From: Trichomonas vaginalis G3
Lineage: Eukaryota > Parabasalia > Trichomonadida > Trichomonadidae
Direction: 5' to 3'
Assembly: GCF_026262505.1 (NCBI RefSeq)
Contig: NC_067207.1
Span: forward strand, 7,470,082 to 7,534,081
Length of the DNA stretch: 64,000 nucleotides
Below, piece by piece: positions 28,338 through 36,323 of the stretch. The notes under the pieces were generated by a model, which was given only the letters and a program-made list of their open reading frames with translations, searched no databases and was not told the origin of the DNA. Position numbers and translations under genes: made by a program. Each line of letters begins with the position of its first letter. Position 1 is the first letter of the stretch.

Positions 28338-28437
28338 NNNNNNNNNNNNNNNNNNNNNNNNNNNNNNNNNNNNNNNNNNNNNNNNNNNNNNNNNNNNNNN
28401 NNNNNNNNNNNNNNNNNNNNNNNNNNNNNNNNNNNNN
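28338..28437. other. Assembly gap of 100 N
   Basis: Exactly 100 Ns, the usual placeholder for a gap of unknown size. Satellite lies on both sides but in opposite orientations. Confidence 0.99.
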
Positions 28438-31432
28438 TTAAGCTTACAAAACATTGACGATGAAGTCATGACAAAACATTTACTATGAAGTCATGACAAA
28501 ACATTGACGATGAAGTCATGACAAAACATTGACGATGAAGTCATGACAAAGTCTTTACGATGAAGTTTTGACAAAACATTTACGATGAAGTTTTGACAAA
28601 ACATATACGATGAAGTCTTGACAAAACATTGACGATGAAGTCATGACAAAACATTGACGATGAAGTCATGACAAAACATTGACGATGAAGTTTTGACAAA
28701 GTCTTTACGATGAAGTCATGACAAAGTCTTTACGAAGAAGTCTTGACAAAGTCTTTACGATGAAGTTTTGACAAAACATTTACGATGAAGTTTTGACAAA
28801 ACATTTACGATGAAGTTTTGACAAAACATATACGATGAAGTTTTGACAAAGTCTTTACGATGAAGTCTTGACAAAGTCTTTACGATGAAGTTTTGACAAA
28901 GTCTTTACGAAGAAGTCTTGACAAAACATATACGATGAAATCATGACAAAACATATACGAAGAAGTTTTGACAAAACATATACGATGAAGTCTTGACAAA
29001 GTCTTTACGATGAAGTCTTGACAAAACATATACGAAGAAGTCTTGACAAAACATTGACGATGAAGTTTTGACAAAACATATACGATGAAGTCTTGACAAA
29101 GTCTTTACGATGAAGTCTTGACAAAACATATACGATGAAGTCATGACAAAGTCTTTACGATGAAGTCATGACAAAACATTGACGATGAAGTTTTGACAAA
29201 ACATATACGATGAAGTTTTGACAAAGTCTTTAATGAAGTTTGACAAAGTTCTTTACGAGAAGTCTTGACAAAGTCTTTACGATGAAGTCTTGACAAAACA
29301 TTTACGTATGAAGTTTTGAAAAAGTCTTTACGATGAAGTTTTGACCACTTTACGATGAAGTCTTGACAAAACATTGAAAAAGAAGTCATGACAAAGTCTT
29401 TACGATGAAGTTTTGACAAAGTCTTTACGAAGAAGTCTTGACAAAGTCTTTACGATGAAGTCTTGACAAAACATATACGAAGAAGTCTTGACAAAACATT
29501 GACGATGAAGTTTTGACAAAACATATACGATGAAGTTTTGACAAAGTCTTTACGATGAAGTTTTGACAAAGTCTTTACGAAGAAGTCTTGACAAAGTCTT
29601 TACGATGAAGTCTTGACAAAACATTTACGATGAAGTTTTGACAAAGTCTTTACGATGAAGTTTTGACAAAGTCTTTACGATGAAGTTTTGACAAAGTCTT
29701 TACGATGAAGTCTTGACAAAACATTGAAAAAGAAGTCATGACAAAGTCTTTACGATGAAGTTTTGACAAAGTCTTTACGAAGAAGTCTTGACAAAGTCTT
29801 TACGATGAAGTCTTGACAAAACATTGACGAAGAAGTCATGACAAAGTCTTTACGATGAAATCATGAAAATTCAAGAGGTGAAGTCTTGACAAAACATATA
29901 CGATGAAGTCATGACAAAACATTGACGATGAAGTCTTGACAAAACATATACGATGAAGTCATGACAAAACATTGACGATGAAGTTTTGACAAAGTCTTTA
30001 CGATGAAGTCATGACAAAGTCGTTACGAAGAAGTCTTGACAAAGTCTTTACGATGAAGTTTTGACAAAACATTTACGATGAAGTTTTGACAAAACATTTA
30101 CGATGAAGTTTTGACAAAACATATACGATGAAGTTTTGACAAAGTCTTTACGATGAAGTTTTGACAAAGTCTTTACGATGAAGTCTTGACAAAGTCTTTA
30201 CGATGAAGTTTTGACAAAGTCTTTACGATGAAGTCTTGACAAAACATTGACGAAGAAGTCATGACAAAGTCTTTACGATGAAATCATGAAAATTCAAGAG
30301 GTGAAGTCTTGACAAAACATTGACGATGAAGTCATGACAAAACATTGACGATGAAGTTTTGACAAAACATATACGATGAAGTCATGACAAAACATTGACG
30401 ATGAAGTTTTGACAAAGTCTTTACGAAGAAGTCTTGACAAAGTCTTTACGATGAAGTTTTGACAAAACATTTACGATGAAGTTTTGACAAAACATATACG
30501 ATGAAGTTTTGACAAAACATATACGATGAAGTTTTGACAAAACATATACGATGAAGTCATGACAAAACATTGACGATGAAGTTTTGACAAAGTCTTTACG
30601 ATGAAGTTTTGACAAAGTCTTTACGATGAAGTCTTGACAAAGTCTTTACGATGAAGTTTTGACAAAACATTTACGATGAAGTTTTGACAAAACATATACG
30701 ATGAAGTCTTGACAAAACATTGACGATGAAGTCATGACAAAACATATACGATGAAGTCATGACAAAGTCTTTACGATGAAGTTTTGACAAAGTCTTTACG
30801 AAGAAGTCATGACAAAGTCTTTACGAAGAAGTCTTGACAAAGTCTTTACGATGAAGTCATGACAAAGTCTTTACGATGAAGTCATGACAAAACATTGACG
30901 ATGAAGTCATGACAAAACATTGACGATGAAGTCATGACAAAACATATACGAAGAAATCATGACAAAACATTTACGATGAAATCATGACAAAACATATACG
31001 ATGAAGTCTTGACAAAACATTGACGATGAAGTTTTGACAAAGTCTTTACGATGAAGTTTTGACAAAGTCTTTACGATGAAGTTTTGACAAAGTCTTTACG
31101 ATGAAGTTTTGACAAAGTCTTTACGAAGAAGTCCTGACAAAACATTTACGATGAAGTTTGACAAAGTCTTTACGATGAAGTCTTGACAAAACATATACGA
31201 TGAAATCATGACAAAACATATACGAAGAAGTTTTGACAAAACATATACGATGAAGTCTTGACAAAGTCTTTACGATGAAGTCTTGACAAAACATATACGA
31301 AGAAGTCTTGACAAAACATTGACGATGAAGTTTTGACAAAACATATACGATGAAGTTTTGACAAAGTCTTTACGATGAAGTTTTGACAAAGTCTTTACGA
31401 TGAAGTCTTGACAAAGTCTTTACGATGAAGTA
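28438..31432 (-). repeat. 25-bp satellite array, inverted segment
   Basis: The same satellite read on the minus strand (units appear as ATGAAGTTTTGACAAAGTC and variants). Reverse-complement marker units lie near 29870 and 30285. Units near 29220-29360 are irregular. The array ends at about 31432, directly against the unique sequence of the Polinton-like element. Confidence 0.95.
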
Positions 31433-31655
31433 GTTAGTATACAAGTCTTGGTTATGGTGGCACTGCGTTTCTCCGTACGCAATACTTGTGAATTTGACAC
31501 TTTACAAAACCGTTAACGTATATTTTACAACATGAACGCAAAAACTAACTTAACCTTAAATATTTACAAAGCCACCAACCACTTCACTAACGAGCTCACT
31601 AATGTAAAAATAAACGTTCTCACTATCATTCTCATTAACGAATTCACTAATGTTC

Positions 31656-31856
31656 TCATAAATTTTCCTCAATATCTTCATCATCAGTGTTAACCCTATT
31701 GTAGTCATACTTGAAGCCATAAACTTTCTCTAACTTCTTAACGTACAATTTACATAACTTACCTTCGTCATCGTATGGTTTAATGATATAACTATTTCTA
31801 TCTTTATACACAGTCAATGAAAAGTCAACTGGTCTCGGATGTATTTGAAAGAACAT
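31656..31856 (-). CDS. Small hypothetical element protein (66 aa)
   Basis: A 66-residue open frame near the left end of element A. The protein is rich in Tyr, Lys and Asp with an acidic tail (DDEDIEENL). No domain, signal peptide or membrane segment is visible. It is separated from the next minus-strand gene by the 60-bp GTTAGATCTAAC block at 31991-32050. The frame is short and the function unknown; coding status is moderately likely because codon use resembles that of its neighbours. Confidence 0.4.
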   Translation of the reverse strand: MFFQIHPRPVDFSLTVYKDRNSYIIKPYDDEGKLCKLYVKKLEKVYGFKYDYNRVNTDDEDIEENL

Positions 31857-31990
31857 GTTATGCTCAGGAAGGAAGAATAAATGTTTAAATGTATGTTGTT
31901 ATATGTTTTGATTTGTATGAGTTGCTTTTGTTCTGTCATTTATATAAAATAAACTTAAAAATAAAATAAAAATAAACGTTGTCAGAGGTG

Positions 31991-32050
31991 AAAAAATAAT
32001 GTTTATGTTAGAATGTTAGATCTAACACGTTTTCTAACACGTTTTCTAAC
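31991..32050 (+). promoter_or_regulatory. 60-bp conserved block with GTTAGATCTAAC, copy 1
   Basis: The block runs AATAATGTTTATGTTA, then the palindrome GTTAGATCTAAC, then two spaced TTTTCTAAC boxes. Close copies are at 42771-42831 (same strand) and 43869-43928 (opposite strand). Conservation outside any gene suggests a transcription or replication signal of the element; the role is not known. Confidence 0.6.
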
Positions 32051-32067
32051 CTTGTGAATTCATTACT

Positions 32068-32265
32068 TTATAACTCTCTTCCTTTCTCCAACTCTTCTAA
32101 CTTCTTCTTAAGTTCAGCAATGTTGTCCTCATGAAGTTTAATCTTCCTTAATATACCTTCTCTATCTAATGGTTGCTTTATCTTTCTAAACTGAACTCTA
32201 CCATCCTTCATAGTATGAATGTAAAAACCTTCTGGAATAGTTCCTGATTTAATGTATTCTACCAA
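32068..32265 (-). CDS. Small charged coiled-coil protein (65 aa)
   Basis: A 65-residue frame, highly charged and Lys/Glu rich. The second half (ILRKIKLHEDNIAELKKKLE) shows a heptad-like leucine/isoleucine pattern consistent with a short coiled coil. No membrane segment and no recognised family. It lies downstream of the major capsid gene on the same strand, so it may belong to a structural gene cluster; this is inferred from position only. Confidence 0.4.
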   Translation of the reverse strand: MVEYIKSGTIPEGFYIHTMKDGRVQFRKIKQPLDREGILRKIKLHEDNIAELKKKLEELEKGREL

Positions 32266-32544
32266 AAATTTGTTTCATTGCTTCAGTGACTTTAGTCGTC
32301 ATTTCAATCAAATAAAAAAAATTTAATATTAAATAAAAATAACGTTATTTTTCAGTAAGGAAACGGCAGAGGTTTTACGATTTATTTGAGGAGTAGGTTC
32401 TGGTTTAAATGTTGGAGTCGGTTTAGGAGTTGACTTTGAAACAGGAGTTTGTACTTCCATAGGTTCAGGAGTCATTGAAGGTTGCTTGTGAAGGCGTTGG
32501 TTTTGACGTTGGTTTTTGGCGAAGTGTTGGAGTTTGTTTAAACT
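32266..32544 (-). other. Stretch with Pro/Thr-rich coding-like minus strand
   Basis: No complete frame. On the minus strand parts read as Pro/Thr/Lys-rich repeats (TPKPTPTFKP-like), similar to a low-complexity tail of a structural protein. It lies directly downstream of the membrane protein at 32545-32826 and may be a worn part of that gene region. AT-rich sequence with AAATAAAAATAACG fills 32310-32350. Confidence 0.35.
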
Positions 32545-32826
32545 TCAGCTTACTTCAGTATTATTTATAACATTTGCTTTATTTTTTCTTTTCAACATCA
32601 TAACTGCTCCTGCTGTAGCTAGCAAACCTAGTGGGAGACCATATCTTATATAAGGACTTGACCAAATGCTATTTTTGACAGGAGCTGGTGGAACACCTAA
32701 CCTTGGTGAGACTGCTCTTTGCCATTGTGCAGCTCGTAAGAAATATTCAATAGGTGCTCCATAATCGTTTGGTAAAGTTTGTTTCACAGATGGTGAAGGT
32801 TCACGAGAGCTTGATGAAGAACTCAT
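32545..32826 (-). CDS. Small membrane-anchored element protein (93 aa)
   Basis: A 93-residue protein. It starts with a Ser-rich N terminus, followed by a neutral region with several Trp and Pro residues and one hydrophobic helix near residues 64-79 (YGLPLGLLATAGAVMML). A basic RKNK stretch follows, giving a likely N-out/C-in single-span topology. It lies about 125 bases downstream of the major capsid gene on the same strand. Small single-span proteins are common among virion genes of Polinton-like elements; a role in the particle or membrane is inference. No family was recognised. Confidence 0.5.
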   Translation of the reverse strand: MSSSSSSREPSPSVKQTLPNDYGAPIEYFLRAAQWQRAVSPRLGVPPAPVKNSIWSSPYIRYGLPLGLLATAGAVMMLKRKNKANVINNTEVS

Positions 32827-32951
32827 TTATAAGCTTTAAAAATAAACGTTCATCCTTTATTCCTCACTGTCGTCAGCTGCTAAGTTATAGTCGTCAAGTC
32901 TTATTATTGGTATGCCTGACTGTCTTACTTGTATTGCAAAGCAACAATCCC

Positions 32952-34430
32952 TCATAAATCCAATAAGTGGCTTTGGTACTTTTCAGTTGCTAGTTCAATA
33001 GGTCCTTTAACAGACAATTTGTATGTTATTGGAGCAGTAGATGTTTGACCTTGCTGGAAGCAAAAGTCCACTTCTGTTGGAAAACCACATAAGAAATGTG
33101 TATTGTCATAGCTATCCCATTTATGTTCCACACTACCATCATCCACCAATGACCTCATAACATCTTCATTAAATCCAATCATATCATTGTTTGTATTGCA
33201 AGCGTTCGCAACCATTTCATAAAATACAGGTCCATATGATTTTTCAGGTTCTGCAGGCATATTTCCATAAGCTCCCATGGAAAGCTGAAGATATTTAAAC
33301 TTAGGGTTCTCAAAATTAACATAATAGTTGTCTTTCTTTCTAAATAGTGCCCAAATACTTTTAACATTAATAGGCGTATAAGCTGCTGTAAATGTTGCAC
33401 TTGAACTATCTGTATTCTTTGAGAATGAACCATCCATAGGAATCCAATCCATAACTTTAACAGGAAAACATAAAGCCTCGTTTGTATAATGTTCTACAAG
33501 TTCTGTATAAATGTTAGGGTCTAAAGAGAATGACTTTGGATGAATAAAACATTCATTAAAATCCATCTTTGTTCGAAATAGTTGCTGGGTTACAGTTGTA
33601 ATAGTAACTGTTCCACTAGCTTCAGTTGCACTCGTTATCATAGTGAATGGTTCATTCCATGGAACAAATTTATTTGTCGGTGGATTTGAACCTGAAGCAA
33701 ATGCAACTTTAAGAGTTGGATTGAAAGCAATGATATCATTTACAGATATAGATGTGCATTGTAAGGCGTCGCTACTGAACTTTACTTTAAGCTGAATGTT
33801 TCCTGCAAAAGCTGGAATAAATCGAATAGCTTCTAATGGAAGGAATCTTCTAACAGGAATTCTTAAACGAAGCTTAAAATCAAATGATTTTCCTGCTGTA
33901 ATTGGACCACTAACAATTTGTCCTGTTCTGCATGTTCCCGAATGACTCCATACATCTTTATGTCGAGTCTTTGAAAAAACATCGACTTTCTTTATTTGTT
34001 CGGTAGTTTGTGAGTTTGAAGTTATATATGCTTCTTCTCTTGCGTTGTCTTGAGAATATACGATACGACCATTTGCAAGGATTTGATATCCAGCAACTGC
34101 ATAGAAAGCGTCATCGAAACCAATCCAAAATCCTGGTGGGTTTGTTTTATTGGAACCTGAACCAATTTCTTTATCTACAATAAATTGACCTTCCATTTTA
34201 TACGTAATGAATGTATTGTAAAGGTCCAACATATTTTCACCAGGAGGTGAGAGATTGAATGTTACCCATGTGTTATCTTTAGCAGTTCCAGGTTGTGATG
34301 GAATCTTTGCGTCAGAATATTTTCTATTAGTGTCACCAATTTGAACTGCATTGTCTATGATATCGAAATATGAGCGAATCTGATGAATATGCTCTGCTGG
34401 AGTAAATTCGTTTAACTGTTCGTTCTGCAT
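32952..34430 (-). CDS. MCP: Major capsid protein, double jelly-roll type (element A)
   Basis: An open frame of 492 residues, within the usual size of Polinton major capsid proteins. It shares landmark patches with the other large capsid-like protein of this window (62295-63902): an aromatic-rich segment around residues 110-135 (FWIGFDDAFYAVAGYQI against a similar FYVGYQYAPEVFMGYKI) and a segment near residues 200-225 (LRIPVRRFLP then IPAFAGNIQL against LRVPLSSFL then LPNWAGKISI). The beta-rich pattern fits the vertical double jelly-roll fold known for these elements. An upstream TTTTTATCTGAAGTAAAT signal lies just before the start. The frame looks whole. The assignment is by pattern and mutual similarity, not by search. 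Confidence 0.7.
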   Translation of the reverse strand: MQNEQLNEFTPAEHIHQIRSYFDIIDNAVQIGDTNRKYSDAKIPSQPGTAKDNTWVTFNLSPPGENMLDLYNTFITYKMEGQFIVDKEIGSGSNKTNPPGFWIGFDDAFYAVAGYQILANGRIVYSQDNAREEAYITSNSQTTEQIKKVDVFSKTRHKDVWSHSGTCRTGQIVSGPITAGKSFDFKLRLRIPVRRFLPLEAIRFIPAFAGNIQLKVKFSSDALQCTSISVNDIIAFNPTLKVAFASGSNPPTNKFVPWNEPFTMITSATEASGTVTITTVTQQLFRTKMDFNECFIHPKSFSLDPNIYTELVEHYTNEALCFPVKVMDWIPMDGSFSKNTDSSSATFTAAYTPINVKSIWALFRKKDNYYVNFENPKFKYLQLSMGAYGNMPAEPEKSYGPVFYEMVANACNTNNDMIGFNEDVMRSLVDDGSVEHKWDSYDNTHFLCGFPTEVDFCFQQGQTSTAPITYKLSVKGPIELATEKYQSHLLDL

Positions 34431-34457
34431 GTATTTACTTCAGATAAAAATATCTAT

Positions 34458-34892
34458 TTACTTCATTATTCTCACTCTTCTTCTTGGTATTCGTGGTGGA
34501 AGTTGTTTCTTGACATTTTCAATGAACTGTACATTCTCTTTTGTCTCAACTTCTTTCACTGGCGGGTCAGGGTTCTTTGACTCGGTTTGTTTTTCAATGA
34601 AATTCACGAACTTTGCAATAAGCTCTTGGTTCGTTATTGAAAGTACATCTGGCTTCTTTTCTTCTTGTTCTTTTGGTGGCTCAGTTTGAACAGAAGGTTT
34701 TATATGGGCTTCGTGGACTTCACCCTTGCCATGCACCTTAATGTTGTCGCTCTCTGCATTCGCTAATGGTACCTTTCTTTTTCTTACGTATATTTTACCA
34801 TCTTTACTCTGACTTACGTAATAGAAAGGATGTTGTATTCCTCTTGCGTCATTTAATATAATAGACTCTCGCTCTGATTTTGACAAGCTCAT
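34458..34892 (-). CDS. Basic Pro/Lys-rich protein preceding the capsid gene (144 aa)
   Basis: A 144-residue protein. It has an N-terminal portion with YYVSQSKDGKIYVRKRK, a middle rich in Lys, Glu and Pro, and a strongly basic C terminus (PRIPRRRVRIMK). It ends 27 bases before the start of the major capsid gene. In family B a basic protein of similar size (61876-62262) also lies directly before the capsid gene, so the two are positional counterparts even though sequence similarity is weak. A core or DNA-binding role in the particle is plausible from charge and position only. Confidence 0.5.
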   Translation of the reverse strand: MSLSKSERESIILNDARGIQHPFYYVSQSKDGKIYVRKRKVPLANAESDNIKVHGKGEVHEAHIKPSVQTEPPKEQEEKKPDVLSITNQELIAKFVNFIEKQTESKNPDPPVKEVETKENVQFIENVKKQLPPRIPRRRVRIMK

Positions 34893-34937
34893 TTTACATC
34901 GGTTAAAGTTTTAATTTAGTTTTTTATCTGCAGTCAA

Positions 34938-35201
34938 ATGACTCAGACAAGCCCTACGGACAAGACCCAAGGTGTCATAGATGTTGAAGCATTGAAGAAA
35001 GAAATTCGTGAGCAAATTTTATCCGAACTGAAGGAACAAAAACAAGAACAAAAGCCAGAGAGACCAAAGAGAAAACTTAGTGAAAAACAACTTGCTGCAT
35101 TAGCTGCTGGAAGACAAAAGAACCCACGTTTGCTGGCGAAGAAAGCTAGAGAAGAAGCTGAAGCAAAAGCTAGAGAAGAAGCTGAAGCAAAGAAAGAGTA
35201 A
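34938..35201 (+). CDS. Small Lys/Glu/Ala-rich helical protein (87 aa)
   Basis: An 87-residue protein, divergent from 34458-34892. The middle is basic (KPERPKRKLSEKQ) with LAALAAGRQKNPRLLAKK, and the C terminus has an 8-residue repeat (AREEAEAK). It is probably a long charged helix that could bind nucleic acid. The start is supported by TTTTTATCTGCAGTCAAATG, which matches the upstream signal of other element genes. Function is not recognised. Confidence 0.5.
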   Translation: MTQTSPTDKTQGVIDVEALKKEIREQILSELKEQKQEQKPERPKRKLSEKQLAALAAGRQKNPRLLAKKAREEAEAKAREEAEAKKE

Positions 35202-35225
35202 ATGGTTTATTTTTATCCAAACTAA

Positions 35226-36083
35226 ATGTATAGACAAATACCTTTATCTGTTGCGTTCAGTAGTGAAAACCCTGACGTCAAAATAAAGGGGAACAGAGTA
35301 ACGTTTAAGTTTCCAACAGACTGGATTGTGAACATAAATGAAGAGAAGTACATTGGCATAACATCTATGTATATAACACGTGCTTTCAGAAAGGTTGACT
35401 TTATACTTCAAGTCGAGATAGAAAATGACGAACAGTCTTTAAGCGCCCAAAACATTCACATATACAAATACTTTAAAGACGATACAACATTGTTGCAATG
35501 TATGATTTCATTTAATGAGATGTTCGAGAAAAAGTTCAACATTGAAGTACAAACTTTACAGCCTTTACGTGAGTTTCTTGCACAACTGAAGGAAGAAGGT
35601 AGTCGGCCACAACTTATAGACTTTCATTATGAATTTAATGAAAATGAAGATGGAACTCATGACTGTCAATTCATTGTATTCTCACCATTCAATGAAGTCG
35701 CTAAAAAGAAAGAAAATCCATTACGTATAAGATTTCAAATCTCCGAACCAAGTGATGATTTTAAGAATGTTTTCAATTATGATGCAATGCTTCCGAGGAA
35801 AAATGAATTTTCAAAGATTGTAACACCTGGCATTTGGGATAGAAAGCAAGCAATACTTTACTCTAATATAGCCAAAGGCGTTGAAAATGAGTTCATTGGT
35901 CATACAAGAACTTCACCACTTCCTAACCCTAAATACTATAAATTAACTGGCTTCAATCGTGAGTTTTGGATAGACATGTTCTCCACTCATGACCATAACT
36001 GCCCAGTGTTCTTACCTCCAGACCATAAGGACTGTCTCTACATTGAAGCACAACTCTTAAACTCTACCATCGCAGTATTGTAA
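35226..36083 (+). CDS. Unknown element protein, possible virion component (285 aa)
   Basis: An open frame of 285 residues, 24 bases downstream of 34938-35201 and preceded by TTTTTATCCAAACTAAATG. The sequence alternates hydrophobic and polar residues like a beta-rich protein at the N terminus (VTFKFPTDWIVNINEEKYIG) and ends with FLPPDHKDCLYIEAQLLN. No catalytic motif or membrane helix is visible. It sits in the capsid gene cluster. It does not obviously resemble the minor capsid-like proteins at 48035 and 53123. A structural role is likely but unproved. Confidence 0.55.
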   Translation: MYRQIPLSVAFSSENPDVKIKGNRVTFKFPTDWIVNINEEKYIGITSMYITRAFRKVDFILQVEIENDEQSLSAQNIHIYKYFKDDTTLLQCMISFNEMFEKKFNIEVQTLQPLREFLAQLKEEGSRPQLIDFHYEFNENEDGTHDCQFIVFSPFNEVAKKKENPLRIRFQISEPSDDFKNVFNYDAMLPRKNEFSKIVTPGIWDRKQAILYSNIAKGVENEFIGHTRTSPLPNPKYYKLTGFNREFWIDMFSTHDHNCPVFLPPDHKDCLYIEAQLLNSTIAVL

Positions 36084-36091
36084 AATCTACG

Positions 36092-36322
36092 CTAGCTTTA
36101 TTTTTATCACGAATGACCTCATTGCTGACAAAATAAATGACCTATCATGACCTCATTATTTTTATCACGAATGACCTCACTTCTGACAAAAATAAATGAC
36201 CTCATTCATGACCTCATTATTTTTATCACGAATGACCTCACTTCTGACAAAAATAAATGACCTCATTCATGACCTCATTATTTTTATCACGAATGACCTC
36301 ACTTCTGACAAAAATAAATGAC
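36092..36322. repeat. 61-bp tandem repeat between convergent genes
   Basis: Nearly four copies of a 61-bp unit (ATTTTTATCACGAATGACCT, then CACTTCTGACAAAAATAAAT, then GACCTCATTCATGACCTCA). It fills the gap between the plus-strand gene ending at 36083 and the minus-strand polymerase gene. It may carry termination or polyadenylation signals for both; this is inferred from position. Confidence 0.9.
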
Positions 36323-36323
36323 C

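Noticed and set aside
1-31400. Many open frames of 60-143 codons with peptides such as KLHRKDFVKTSS
   Set aside because: They arise from a 25-bp unit that is not a multiple of three and contains few stops; the same peptide appears in shifted phase everywhere and on the opposite strand after the gap.
1-31432. CRISPR array
   Set aside because: The repeats are contiguous, with no unique spacers, and the context is eukaryotic.
33179-33433. Second minus-strand frame inside the capsid gene
   Set aside because: Out-of-frame shadow of the major capsid gene.
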